A DNA stretch of 55,283 bases, taken from positions 1-55,283 of the forward strand of contig CAMDED010000034.1 of the NCBI GenBank assembly GCA_945893365.1, read 5' to 3'. Below, one piece after another: positions 14,556 to 23,478 of the stretch. Source of the DNA: Candidatus Sulfopaludibacter sp. SbA3 (GTDB lineage: Bacteria > Acidobacteriota > Terriglobia > Bryobacterales > Bryobacteraceae). Positions within the stretch are counted from its first letter, which is position 1, and each line of letters begins with the position of its first letter. Under the pieces are notes generated by a model. It worked only from the letters and a program-made list of their open reading frames with translations, searched no databases and was not told the DNA's origin. A program made the translations under genes and the position numbers.

Positions 14556-15803
14556 CTATTTCCGCACCATGAGAATTGCGCGCTCTATGATGCGTTGCGG
14601 GTCGATGTGAAACCCGCTTGCCGGCTTCTTCCCAGATGACAGCTTCAGAAAACCTGTGAGCGCCAAACGATACAAAGCAGGGGCAATCCAGAAGAGGCTG
14701 ACTTCTGAACCATGAGGATTGAGCGCGCTCGCCCGGATGGGATTGCCATGCAAGAAGTCGCAGGGCGCCTGATACAGCTTGCCATAAAGCCAACAGGGAA
14801 GGGCGCGTCGCCGCCGTGACTCTTTGGCGCGTCCCATGTATGCCGCGTACATGCGGCGGCCAACTTCGGGATTCAGATAGCAGACGCCTTCAAGAAGTGG
14901 GTAGACGGTGCTGAGGCCAGATTTACCCATGCGCGGACCCGCCGGTTTCTTGAAGACGGTGACAGCGGTGAGTTTCGGCACCGGGGCAGTAGGCTTTCGC
15001 GTGTGCGGATGCGCCAGAATTTCAAAAGCGGAGACCCACAGAGCGGTCATGCGGCCGATATCGTAGAGCGTCGTATCTATGCCGGCGGGAAGTTGAGAGG
15101 CTTGGGCCGCCATGTTGAGAGAGCGGAAAAGAGCGCGATCGTGCCAGCGCTGACGACTACTGAGGTAATGCCGCTTCCAGAGCCGGAGCAAAGCTTCCAA
15201 TAAAGGTTCATCCACATCTTTAAGCTCCATGGTAGAAAGCTCCGGCGAAGACTGCCCATGAAACCGATCCACAGCATGAAGCCCGCGGATTGCGGGCGTT
15301 GACGCAATGAGGGTTTCATTGTTCGTGCCAAGCATCCACGGATAAAGCCAAAACGAATTCGAATGGGATATGCGGTGGGGAGCCTTAGGGTAGAGTAGCC
15401 CGAGAGAGCGGGCATAGGGGACGACGCACAAGGCCACAAGATCGCGAAAACTCGCGAGAGCCTCAACTTGGGAAAGCTTCGATTTAACATCATCGCGGAC
15501 GATCAAAACTACCGGAGCAAGGGGTACGTCGAATGCATCCGTAAACCTCGAAATCAACTCCTCGAATTTCGGGTGAGATGCACAGAACGCCTGTACACGC
15601 GGATCATGAGAAGGTGCAAGGGCAATGATCTCACCCTCAACCGCTTTTTCGGCGGAGAGATTTGGCAGTATCGCTGCAGGGCTCCAATTGTTGTTCAAAT
15701 TCCTACCCTTTCCACCCATCAGGGCTGACGTCATTGCCGCAACCGTCATAAAAGCCCAGTGTGCCGGGAGCAGGGCTGGAGAATGAATGATCTCGGCCGT
15801 CAT
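14556..15803 (-). CDS. Large unknown protein with HEPN-like C-terminal features
   Basis: The 415-aa product is not recognised as a whole. The C-terminal third shows a pattern seen in HEPN-type proteins: LWVSAFEILAH (about 255-265) and, later, LYQAPCDFLHGNP (343-355), where relatives usually have an Arg a few residues before the His. Here that Arg is absent, so catalysis is uncertain. No membrane segments or signal peptide are seen. Its ATG overlaps the stop of the upstream HEPN gene (ATGA), so the two are co-translated and likely form one system, perhaps an RNase and its sensor or inhibitor. Confidence 0.6.
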   Translation of the reverse strand: MTAEIIHSPALLPAHWAFMTVAAMTSALMGGKGRNLNNNWSPAAILPNLSAEKAVEGEIIALAPSHDPRVQAFCASHPKFEELISRFTDAFDVPLAPVVLIVRDDVKSKLSQVEALASFRDLVALCVVPYARSLGLLYPKAPHRISHSNSFWLYPWMLGTNNETLIASTPAIRGLHAVDRFHGQSSPELSTMELKDVDEPLLEALLRLWKRHYLSSRQRWHDRALFRSLNMAAQASQLPAGIDTTLYDIGRMTALWVSAFEILAHPHTRKPTAPVPKLTAVTVFKKPAGPRMGKSGLSTVYPLLEGVCYLNPEVGRRMYAAYMGRAKESRRRRALPCWLYGKLYQAPCDFLHGNPIRASALNPHGSEVSLFWIAPALYRLALTGFLKLSSGKKPASGFHIDPQRIIERAILMVRK

Positions 15804-16543
15804 TGCTTTATTCCAGTCGTAGCGGGTATTGCGCGGTCCACAATTCGCAGGAGCTGACTGGCGAACATTATGACTTCGGCAGCTTGCTCGGGTTGTGTCG
15901 GTACATAGCGGTGACCAGTGGAGTTTCTGTAAACACCGAAAGCTCCGGCGAACAGATGTGCCATGGCCAATTGTTCACCGGCCGGTAATTGAGTATCCGT
16001 AAGGCGCCCTTCCGGCACGGCGAAGGCGGCACGCATCAGTTTCTCTCCCACCAGTTCTTGGAGAAATCCGCCAGCCTGACGAACGGCAATTTCAACTTCT
16101 CGAAACGCCAGAAAGACAGCCACGTCATAGTCACCGCGCAGAAAAGCCGAATAGACCTTTTCCGCGATCAAGGAATGAATCTGGTGTTTAGGGAGCAGGC
16201 CGCCTTTACGATAGGAATCGAAATCGGCCCGTGAATTGATGCTTCTGCCGCGCCGGGTGATAAAGAAGCCGAGGGTGCGGATCTCGCGGGCCAGCAGCCC
16301 TTCGCTCTCAAGCCAACTCCATGCTTCCAACAGAACGCGGCGAATTTGGTCCGGGTACGGGAAACGATCGAAGGAATCTTCAAAGAAATTTTCCTGGCTG
16401 ATTCTGCCGAGTTGCGCAACAGAATTGCCTCCGTCCGGGTAGCTGTTCAGATGTACCATGAGCACCCCCGCCACATCCTCTAGTGACATCGCGAGGAAGT
16501 CGTTTTGGTCTGGGATCAATGTCGAAAGCGGGATGATCGACAT
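15800..16543 (-). CDS. TIGR02391/Ymh-like HEPN protein
   Basis: The 247-aa product has an N-terminal winged-helix-like region (RRVLLEAWSWLESEGLLARE, GFFITRRGR) and a C-terminal HEPN-type domain: VYSAFLRGDYDVAVFLAFREVEIAVRQ, then LFAGAFGVYRNSTGHRYV. R206-N-STG-H211 is the canonical HEPN RNase motif. The Ymh family is found near restriction and defence genes. It is the first gene of a two-gene operon with 14556-15803 and is preceded by an 8-bp inverted repeat at 16545-16577. Expected role: RNA-targeting growth arrest, possibly in phage defence. The family call is from memory. Confidence 0.75.
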   Translation of the reverse strand: MSIIPLSTLIPDQNDFLAMSLEDVAGVLMVHLNSYPDGGNSVAQLGRISQENFFEDSFDRFPYPDQIRRVLLEAWSWLESEGLLAREIRTLGFFITRRGRSINSRADFDSYRKGGLLPKHQIHSLIAEKVYSAFLRGDYDVAVFLAFREVEIAVRQAGGFLQELVGEKLMRAAFAVPEGRLTDTQLPAGEQLAMAHLFAGAFGVYRNSTGHRYVPTQPEQAAEVIMFASQLLRIVDRAIPATTGIKQ

Positions 16544-16544
16544 A

Positions 16545-16577
16545 TAGAGTGTCGCCTAAGGACGCTATCACACTCTA
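16545..16577. promoter_or_regulatory. Inverted repeat just upstream of the HEPN gene pair
   Basis: TAGAGTGT (16545-16552) and ACACTCTA (16570-16577) are perfect inverted repeats with a 17-base spacer. The near arm begins two bases upstream of the start codon at 16543. Read on the minus strand, the far arm carries a TAGAGT box and lies 19 bases after a TTTACA box. It could be an autoregulatory operator or a 5' hairpin hiding the start. Confidence 0.5.
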
Positions 16578-16630
16578 AAACAGGATGGAAGGGAAATGTA
16601 AATAGCAGGCACCGCTCGGGCCCCAAATCG

Positions 16631-17788
16631 TCAAGACCCGATCAACACCTTCCGACCGGTCGGCTTGGCGCTTCCGCCCACGGGCTCATCGGTCACGGCA
16701 ACCGCCGTGATGTCCGAAGCGAGCGCCGGGTCGTCGAACTGAACGATGGCGTTCTTCCGCGCATCGGGCGCGAACGTTCCACCACTCACAATCGCGGGAG
16801 CCCGTGAACGGATCAGCCACAGTTGATACGTTTTTCCCGGCGGCGGCGCGGGAAGCTCCGAAGCGAAGAAGACCACTTTCCGGCCATCCGCGATGAAGGC
16901 GTGCCCCGCGCTGCCGCCCTTCCCCGTGGCGCGAACTTTCACGAACCGAACGCCCGGAGAGACCATCAGACTCGCGAGTTGCACACTCTGCTCCAACTTC
17001 CGCTGCTGAACGCTCAGAGCTGCCTTCAGTTCCGCCACTTCACGATCGAGATCCCGCACCCGGGCCCGCTCAGCCGCCAATTCCCGCTGTGCGCTCGCCG
17101 AAGTCTGAAGCCGCCCTTCGGCGTCCTGCCGCGCACGATCCGCCGCGGCTTGCATCGTGAGGAGTTGCGATCGCTGTTGGCCCAACTCCGCCTGAAGCCG
17201 CGCCACCGCCCTGCGCTCTTCCGCCAGAGCATTCGCCGCCGATTGGACCTCGGCGTTGGCGCGTGCGAGCGCCTGCTCAAGTTCAGGATCGCGGACAGTC
17301 TGAATGACGGTTCGGACGCCAGGCGCCGGCACGGTGGCCGCCGGTGGCGTCGTGGCCGCCGGCGGTGTCGTCGAAGGTGTAACAGGCGCGGCAGGTCGAA
17401 CTCCCGGCGCAATCACCCGCGCTTGATCGACGGGAAGCGGCCTATCCGATACTCTTGACCGCTGTCCAGCCATCCATCCCAACGCGGCGGCGAGCAAAAG
17501 ACCGGCCGCGATTCCGATCGCCGGCATCGATCGAGCCGGTTTGTAGAACGGCACAACGTTCGAGGGCGGAATGGCCCGCAGTATCCGCTCCCGCAGCCCC
17601 GCGGGAGGTTCTACAAGGGGGACCGTCACCCCGAAGGAATACCAGAATCGACGGCTCCGGTCCAACTCTTCCCGGCAGGTTTCGCAACCCTGGCTGAGGT
17701 GCGACTGCAACTCTTCCCCCTCCGCACTCTCGAGAACGCCGAGGGCGGACAAGCCGTAGACTTCGGCGGGCAGGCGGTCACAGCGCAT
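16631..17788 (-). CDS. Membrane-anchored anti-sigma factor (RskA-like)
   Basis: The 385-aa product has an N-terminal zinc-binding anti-sigma motif (HLSQGCETCREELD), one membrane helix at about 90-107 (AIGIAAGLLLAAALGWMAG), a Pro/Thr/Ala-rich linker, a long coiled coil (about 165-265) and a C-terminal RskA domain (KTYQLWLIRS, VQFDDPALASDITAVAVTDEP). It would hold an ECF sigma factor at the membrane and release it on envelope stress. No sigma gene is adjacent, which is unusual: the next gene upstream is divergent. The coiled coil is longer than in most RskA proteins. Confidence 0.85.
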   Translation of the reverse strand: MRCDRLPAEVYGLSALGVLESAEGEELQSHLSQGCETCREELDRSRRFWYSFGVTVPLVEPPAGLRERILRAIPPSNVVPFYKPARSMPAIGIAAGLLLAAALGWMAGQRSRVSDRPLPVDQARVIAPGVRPAAPVTPSTTPPAATTPPAATVPAPGVRTVIQTVRDPELEQALARANAEVQSAANALAEERRAVARLQAELGQQRSQLLTMQAAADRARQDAEGRLQTSASAQRELAAERARVRDLDREVAELKAALSVQQRKLEQSVQLASLMVSPGVRFVKVRATGKGGSAGHAFIADGRKVVFFASELPAPPPGKTYQLWLIRSRAPAIVSGGTFAPDARKNAIVQFDDPALASDITAVAVTDEPVGGSAKPTGRKVLIGS

Positions 17789-17877
17789 CAGGGGGTCTCA
17801 TCTATTGAATACGAGCCAGCGACAGGTTTGGATGCGCATGGCGCCGGTTCGATCTAGAATGGTGCAGGGGCTTATTC

Positions 17878-19887
17878 ATGCGTTCAGCGATTCTCATTGT
17901 TGCCGTCACATTCGTTTCCTTCGCGCAGGTTGCGCCGAAGGCCACGCCGGGCTTCGATCCGGCCGCCATGGACCGGACCGTCGAACCGTGCACGGACTTC
18001 TACCGGTTTGCCTGCGGCACTTGGCTGCGAAGCAATCCAGTACCCTCCGACCGCGCGACCTGGGGCCGCTTCGACGAACTGGCCGAGCGCAATCGCGAGA
18101 TTCTAAGGACGATTCTAGAGGAAGCGTCCGCCGCCTCCGAGCGCGATCCCATCGCCCAGAAAATCGGCGACTACTACGCCTCCTGCATGGACGAAGGCGC
18201 GATCGAGACCAAAGGGACCGCGGCGCTCAAACCGGAGCTCGATCGCATCCGAGCCATCAAGGATAAGGCCGGCATTGCCGCCGTTCTCGCCAGCCTGCAC
18301 ACGCTGGGCGTGAACGTCCTGTTCAACTTTACCTCCGGACAGGATTTCAAAGACGCGAGCAAAGTGATCGCGCAAGCCGATCAGGGCGGGCTCGGGCTGC
18401 CCGATCGCGACTACTATTTCAAGGAAGACGCCAAATCCGTGGAGACGCGCAGGCAGTACGTCGAGCATGTCCGGAAGATGTTCGCGCTCTTTGGCGACGC
18501 GCCGGAGATCGCGAAGTCGCGCGCGGCCGTGGTCATGGAGATGGAAACCGCGCTCGCCAGGGGAGCGCTTGACCGCGTTTCACGCCGCGATCCAGCCAAT
18601 CTGGACCACCTCATGAGCCGCGAGGAATTGATCAAGCTGAGCCCTTCCTTCGCCTGGGCCAAGTACCTCACCGCCGTCGGCGCGGGATCGACGAAAACGC
18701 TCAACGTCGGCGTCCCGGCATACATGAAGGCCATGGAAACGCTTATTGCCTCGCGCCCGGCTTCCGATTGGCAGACCTATCTGACCTGGCACTTACTGCA
18801 CAACGCGGCCCCGCTGCTGCCAAGCGGATTCGTCTACGAGAACTTCAGTTTCTACGGCAAGACGCTGACGGGGGCCAAGGAGCTGCGTCCGCGGTGGAAA
18901 CGATGCACCGATTTCACGGACAACGAGCTCGGCGAAGCTCTGGGCCGGAAGTACGTCGAGCGCACCTTCGGACAGGAAGGAAAGGAGCGCACTCTCAAGA
19001 TGGTGCACGCGCTCGAGAAGGCGCTTGAGCGCGATATCCGCGACCTGCCATGGATGACGCCGGATACCAAAAAGAGGGCTCTCGAGAAGTTGCGGACGAT
19101 CGCCAACAAGATCGGCTATCCCGAGAAATGGCGCGACTATTCGGCTGTCAAGATAGCCAGAGGCGACGCTCTCGGCAACTCCGCCCGAGCCAGCCGCTTC
19201 GAATTTGAACGCCAACTTGCCAAGATCGGCAAGCCCATCGATCCCATGGAATGGTTCATGACGCCTCCCACCGTGAACGCCTATTACGATCCGCAGATGA
19301 ACAATATCAATTTCCCGGCCGGCATCCTGCAGCCGCCTTTTTACGACAACAAGATGGACGACGCGGTCAATTTCGGCGGCATCGGCGCGGTGATCGGCCA
19401 CGAGCTCACGCACGGCTTCGACGATCAGGGCCGCAAATTCGATCCCAGAGGCAACCTCGCCGATTGGTGGACCGAACAGGACGCGAAGGAGTTCGAGCAG
19501 CGCGCCTCCTGTATCTCGGATCAGTACGCGGGATATTCGGTACTCGAAGGAGTGAAGCTCAACGGAAAGCTCACGCTAGGCGAGAACGTGGCGGATAACG
19601 GCGGCCTGCGGATCGCTTACATGGCCCTGATGGACTCGCTCGCGGGAAAAATCGCTCCGAAAATCGACGGCTTCACCGCCGAGCAAAGGATCTTCCTCGG
19701 ATGGGGGCAGATCTGGTGCAAGAACTCGACGGACGAAGCGCTGCGGCTGCGCGCGCAGACCGATCCTCACTCCGACTCCCGGTACCGCGTGAACGGCGTC
19801 GTTTCCAACATGCCTGAATTTCAGCAGGCATTCGGCTGCAAAGTGGGCCAGCCGATGGCGCGCGAAAACGCCTGCCGCGTCTGGTAG
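17878..19887 (+). CDS. M13-family metallopeptidase (neprilysin/PepO-like)
   Basis: The 669-aa product has a signal peptide (MRSAILIVAVTFVSFAQ), the M13 N-terminal hallmark CTDFYRFACGTWL, zinc motif H508-ELTH, then GENVADNGGL with Glu569 as the third ligand, and the C-terminal WCK...ENACRVW. It is a full-length secreted zinc endopeptidase for oligopeptides. A TAGAAT box at 17855-17860 lies upstream of the start. Secreted M13 enzymes are common in acidobacteria. Confidence 0.95.
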   Translation: MRSAILIVAVTFVSFAQVAPKATPGFDPAAMDRTVEPCTDFYRFACGTWLRSNPVPSDRATWGRFDELAERNREILRTILEEASAASERDPIAQKIGDYYASCMDEGAIETKGTAALKPELDRIRAIKDKAGIAAVLASLHTLGVNVLFNFTSGQDFKDASKVIAQADQGGLGLPDRDYYFKEDAKSVETRRQYVEHVRKMFALFGDAPEIAKSRAAVVMEMETALARGALDRVSRRDPANLDHLMSREELIKLSPSFAWAKYLTAVGAGSTKTLNVGVPAYMKAMETLIASRPASDWQTYLTWHLLHNAAPLLPSGFVYENFSFYGKTLTGAKELRPRWKRCTDFTDNELGEALGRKYVERTFGQEGKERTLKMVHALEKALERDIRDLPWMTPDTKKRALEKLRTIANKIGYPEKWRDYSAVKIARGDALGNSARASRFEFERQLAKIGKPIDPMEWFMTPPTVNAYYDPQMNNINFPAGILQPPFYDNKMDDAVNFGGIGAVIGHELTHGFDDQGRKFDPRGNLADWWTEQDAKEFEQRASCISDQYAGYSVLEGVKLNGKLTLGENVADNGGLRIAYMALMDSLAGKIAPKIDGFTAEQRIFLGWGQIWCKNSTDEALRLRAQTDPHSDSRYRVNGVVSNMPEFQQAFGCKVGQPMARENACRVW

Positions 19888-19918
19888 TGGCGGAGCCGGC
19901 GCGCGGCGACGAATCCGG

Positions 19919-21301
19919 CTAGGCCGCCTGGGGGCCGGGCGTGCAGACACACGGGGCAAATCTCAGCTGAAATACTCTCAGACTGAGAATGCGGGCGTCG
20001 GATCCGATCGGCTTTCCGGCCGCCGGCGCCACGAGACGGAAACACATTCCTTCCGTCTCCACGGCGGGAATCGTGAAGAAGATCTGGTGGCGGTGAGAAA
20101 CCACAGCCGCGCCGATCAGGCTGCCATCGTCACGGCGGAGCTCCACTTCGAATGGCATGCACTCCATACCCGGCCCCGACTCCACATCGACGATGAGGCG
20201 CTTGGGCCGGCCGTCGAGCTTGGTGAGAACAATCTCGCCCTCCGTATTCAGCCATCGAAAGGGACCAGTCTCGCCGGCTTCCAGATCGTACCAGCCGCGG
20301 CCGAGAAAAATGCCGTTGGGGGGCAGCGTGTTTCCGCTTCGCAGCGTCTCAACGTCGATCCGCGGGACAATGTCGGCGCGCCTGTTCCATAGACGCAAGG
20401 CGCCGGGCTCGAGATACAGCGGAGCCGGCGGACGATAGCCACCGGCATGCGGCACACCCTTCGCTTCGCGAAGCTGATCGATGAGCGCGCCGGGCGGAGC
20501 GCCTGGGACTTGTGGCGGGAACGATACCGGGCTCTTCGGTCCTCCGTCGGCGTAGCAGAGCGCGACGGCGGTCAATTCCCGCGCGAGAAAATCGCGCTCT
20601 TCCCGCATGCGCCGGCTATACTGCTCCTGCTCCAGACTGGGACGGTTCTTATAAACGTCCTTGCGCCACGGCGCCGGAAATTTGAACGCCGTTACTTCCG
20701 GGATCCGAATGAATTTCTTTCCAGCGGCCCACGCTGCCGACAGGAAGGCCAAATCGACGGGTACATGGAGGGTTCGATGATCGCGCCATCCGCCGATCTC
20801 CTTGGCCATTTCGGTACGGTGGAGAAAACTGGTAGGGGGGATGAACAGCTCAGGTTCGTATTGTCCCGATTCCGAAGCTCCCGTCAGAACCCGTTCCGGC
20901 CGGCCCGGTGGGGCAACCATCACGGAAAGCCCATAGGCAACGTCGGCATGGGCCAGCTTAATGGCATCGATCAATTTCTCCAGGTGGCAGGGCATCCAGA
21001 GATCGTCGTGGTTCAAGTACGCGGCGAACTCGCCTTGGGCCATCGCCAATGCGGTGTTGTTCGGCGTGGCCTGGCCGCCCGTATTGGCAGGCAGGTTGCA
21101 CCAACGCAGGCGCCGGCTTCTGAACGAGGCCACCACCTGCGCCGAGTCGTCCGTGCATCCGTCCCCCACGACGATCACCTCGAAGTCCCGGAACGTCTGC
21201 GCGAGCGCGCTCGAGATCGCATACCGCAGAACGCCGCTCCAGTTATACGTCGCGATAATAACGCTGACTACAGGCGGCTTCGGATGGAACCAGCCCATCA
21301 T
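19919..21301 (-). CDS. Family 2 glycosyltransferase with C-terminal beta domain
   Basis: The 460-aa product has a GT-A domain at about 10-230: VVSVIIATYNWSGVLRYAI, VVGDGCTDDSAQVV and the DxD-like NHDDLW. After a linker, a C-terminal region (about 300-450) is rich in beta strands (GIFLGRGWYDLEAGETGPFRW, RLIVDVESGPGM) and resembles an accessory carbohydrate-recognition domain. It starts directly after the stop of the cupin gene on the same strand. A role in cell-surface or exopolysaccharide synthesis is likely; the sugar is unknown. Confidence 0.85.
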   Translation of the reverse strand: MMGWFHPKPPVVSVIIATYNWSGVLRYAISSALAQTFRDFEVIVVGDGCTDDSAQVVASFRSRRLRWCNLPANTGGQATPNNTALAMAQGEFAAYLNHDDLWMPCHLEKLIDAIKLAHADVAYGLSVMVAPPGRPERVLTGASESGQYEPELFIPPTSFLHRTEMAKEIGGWRDHRTLHVPVDLAFLSAAWAAGKKFIRIPEVTAFKFPAPWRKDVYKNRPSLEQEQYSRRMREERDFLARELTAVALCYADGGPKSPVSFPPQVPGAPPGALIDQLREAKGVPHAGGYRPPAPLYLEPGALRLWNRRADIVPRIDVETLRSGNTLPPNGIFLGRGWYDLEAGETGPFRWLNTEGEIVLTKLDGRPKRLIVDVESGPGMECMPFEVELRRDDGSLIGAAVVSHRHQIFFTIPAVETEGMCFRLVAPAAGKPIGSDARILSLRVFQLRFAPCVCTPGPQAA

Positions 21302-21826
21302 CTACCAGCCGCGGCGGTCCTCGAACTTGTAGGGAATCAGGGGGGTATCGATCGGAAGCCGGTATACATCCGGATCCTCGTGCTCATACGCGCGCGTGGG
21401 CATGGTGATAAACAGCGCGTCCGTCGACCCGATATTCCGATAGGCGTGATAGACATTCGCCGGGATTACAATCAGAGAGCGATCAAGCTCGCTTCTGAAA
21501 ACTTCATTGACGGCGCCGTAGGTGGGTGACTCGGGCCGGTCGTCGTACAGGACGATCTTCGCGTGCCCCAAGCTGATGAAGATCCGGTCGTCATGGAGGC
21601 GATGCACGTGCCATCCTTTGATCATCCCGGGCCGGATCGTGAACTGATACACGGAAACGAGAGGCGCCGGATGCGGCGTCCGGCCGGGGGACAAGATCTC
21701 GCACAACGTTCCCCGTTCGTCGACGTGGGTCACGGAGGACTGAAATACGACACCCTCAATCGGACGCCCGACCGGTTTTCCATCGGAGGTAACCGTTTGG
21801 ACATCCTTCTTTGAATTCCGGATCAT
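21302..21826 (-). CDS. RmlC-like cupin (sugar epimerase-related)
   Basis: The 174-aa product resembles dTDP-4-dehydrorhamnose 3,5-epimerase and related cupins: VVFQSSVTHVDERGTLCEI, SVYQFTIRPGMIKGWHVHRLHDDRIF and LIVIPANVYHAYRNIG. The His residues of the cupin core are present. It lies between an oxidoreductase and a glycosyltransferase gene, so it probably makes or reads a nucleotide sugar for the same surface glycan. Whether it is a true epimerase is not clear. Confidence 0.75.
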   Translation of the reverse strand: MIRNSKKDVQTVTSDGKPVGRPIEGVVFQSSVTHVDERGTLCEILSPGRTPHPAPLVSVYQFTIRPGMIKGWHVHRLHDDRIFISLGHAKIVLYDDRPESPTYGAVNEVFRSELDRSLIVIPANVYHAYRNIGSTDALFITMPTRAYEHEDPDVYRLPIDTPLIPYKFEDRRGW

Positions 21827-21859
21827 GCGGCTGTCCTCTACCTACCTGCTCCGCTCGCG

Positions 21860-23008
21860 CTATTCGACCACGTCCATCCATGCATGGGCCTTGGAGCTTT
21901 GGAGCACGGTTTCGAGTAAACGTAATTGCCGGACGCCGTCCGCAAACTGGCCATACTCAACCGGCGCGGAACGATCCGCCACGGTGCGGTAGAAGCGACG
22001 GAACACCTGCTTGAAGGTGTCGTCGTAGCCTTCGCTGTGGCCGCCCGGAAGGTCGGCGTACGGCTTCGCCTTCTCTTGCAACAAAGACGGGTCCTTCACG
22101 ATCGACTGGTTCGGGCTGTTCCGCCGCCCGAGCCACAATTCGTCGGGCTTCTCCTGATCCCACGCCGCTGAACCCTTCGTACCGTAGATCTCGATGGCGA
22201 GGCGGTTCTTGCGGCCGGCAGAGATCTGGCTCACCGTGAAGGACCCGCGCGCCGTGCCGCCCAGGCGCAGCAGGAACGCGCCGAAATCCTCGGTGTCGAT
22301 AGGCACTTCGTCGTAGTCCGCAGGCGTCAGAAGCTTGCCTGAGAACGTTTCGATCGACCCCTTGGGCCGCTTGCGCGTTTTGTGAAAAGTCTGCAAATCG
22401 GCGCAGAGCGAAGTAATGCGCAAGCCGGTGGTGTGCTCGATGATGTCGCACCAGTGCGTCCCGATGTCGGCGAAGCAGCGCGACCGGCCGTTTGCGCTCG
22501 AATCGATCCGCCAGTTCCAATCCGTATCGTAGAGCAACCAGTCCTGCGAATACGTGCCCTGCACGGCGTAGATCTCACCCAGTTCACCCGCCTCCCGCAT
22601 ACGCCGGATGTGCTGCACCATCGGGTAGTAGCGCAGGTTGTGGAACGTGCAATTTGCAAGGTTGCGCTCGGCCGCGATCCGCTCCATCTCTTTACCCTCT
22701 TCAAGCGACATTGCCAGGGGCTTCTCGCACAGTACGTGCTTTCCTGCCAGGAGGGCGGCCTTCGTCATCGGAAAATGCAGCACATTCGGAGTACAGATGT
22801 GGACGGCGTCTATCGAGGGGTCCGCCAGAACCGAGTGGTAGTCGCCCGTTGCGCCATCGACGCAAACTTCGTCCGCAAACGCGCGAGCTTTCGATTCGCT
22901 GCTAGCGGCAATCGCCGCGACTTCCACATTACCGAGGCGGCGAATTCCCTCCGTGTGGACCCGTCCCATGAAACCCGTTCCGAATACCGCCGTTTTCAGT
23001 TTGCGCAT
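21860..23008 (-). CDS. Gfo/Idh/MocA-family oxidoreductase
   Basis: The 382-aa product begins MRKLKTAVFGTGFMGRVHTE, a Rossmann NAD(P) site, followed by AVHICTPNVLHFPMTKAALLAGKHVLCEKPLA with the catalytic EKP lysine, and FADIGTHWCDI with the second-domain active-site residues. It oxidises or rearranges a sugar or cyclitol. The reading frame extends upstream to 23326, but the added 106 residues show no folded-domain pattern and the ATG at 23008 begins the Rossmann strand directly. First gene of a three-gene sugar operon. Confidence 0.9.
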   Translation of the reverse strand: MRKLKTAVFGTGFMGRVHTEGIRRLGNVEVAAIAASSESKARAFADEVCVDGATGDYHSVLADPSIDAVHICTPNVLHFPMTKAALLAGKHVLCEKPLAMSLEEGKEMERIAAERNLANCTFHNLRYYPMVQHIRRMREAGELGEIYAVQGTYSQDWLLYDTDWNWRIDSSANGRSRCFADIGTHWCDIIEHTTGLRITSLCADLQTFHKTRKRPKGSIETFSGKLLTPADYDEVPIDTEDFGAFLLRLGGTARGSFTVSQISAGRKNRLAIEIYGTKGSAAWDQEKPDELWLGRRNSPNQSIVKDPSLLQEKAKPYADLPGGHSEGYDDTFKQVFRRFYRTVADRSAPVEYGQFADGVRQLRLLETVLQSSKAHAWMDVVE

Positions 23009-23162
23009 AATTTTCCGAACGACTAATGTAGCGCAAAATGGGCCGGTGTGGAACTCGAAGGCCATGACGACGGCGGCCACGGGCTGACGGAACGGGAGTG
23101 CGCGCCTTCCGCTGCGTTCCATCTGTTGCCGCTCAAAATATTGATAGAGTAATCTTTGACGC

Positions 23163-23450
23163 ATGATCGTCCGCATTCGATTCGGTAGTGGGGCGAAAGT
23201 CAGGAAGGTCCGTGGAAAGAACCGCCGAATCGCGCTGATGATCGCTTCGGTCCTGACGCCTTTTTCTCTGATGGCCGCGGTGCTGGGGCTTTGGCGCCTT
23301 GGATCGGACCTTAGCTTTGTCGGCAAATTCCCGATCCCAAGCGGGCCGCTCTCTCATTGGCAAGTGTGGCTTTCGGCCGCCGCCGCACTTGAGACGTGCT
23401 CTCTCGCGCTTGGGAGATATGGCAGAGGAGAAGACGGCGCGGCGGAGTGA
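23163..23450 (+). CDS. Small membrane protein, unknown
   Basis: The 95-aa product has a basic N-terminus (VRKVRGKNRR) and two likely membrane helices (about 23-45 and 66-84). I do not recognise it; the pattern recalls small inner-membrane proteins of acidobacteria. It precedes the rhomboid gene by 28 bp on the same strand, so they may be expressed together. Confidence 0.6.
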   Translation: MIVRIRFGSGAKVRKVRGKNRRIALMIASVLTPFSLMAAVLGLWRLGSDLSFVGKFPIPSGPLSHWQVWLSAAAALETCSLALGRYGRGEDGAAE

Positions 23451-23466
23451 TATTCTGATTAGAGGC

Positions 23467-23472
23467 TAAAAT
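23467..23472 (+). promoter_or_regulatory. Candidate -10 box of the rhomboid gene
   Basis: TAAAAT ends six bases before the ATG at 23479, with no Shine-Dalgarno sequence between. If used, the transcript would start at or next to the start codon (leaderless). No convincing -35 box is seen. Confidence 0.3.
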
Positions 23473-23478
23473 CTCCTG

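Noticed and set aside
23009-23326. N-terminal extension of the Gfo/Idh/MocA gene
   Set aside because: 106 extra residues without fold pattern; the Rossmann strand starts directly at the ATG at 23008.
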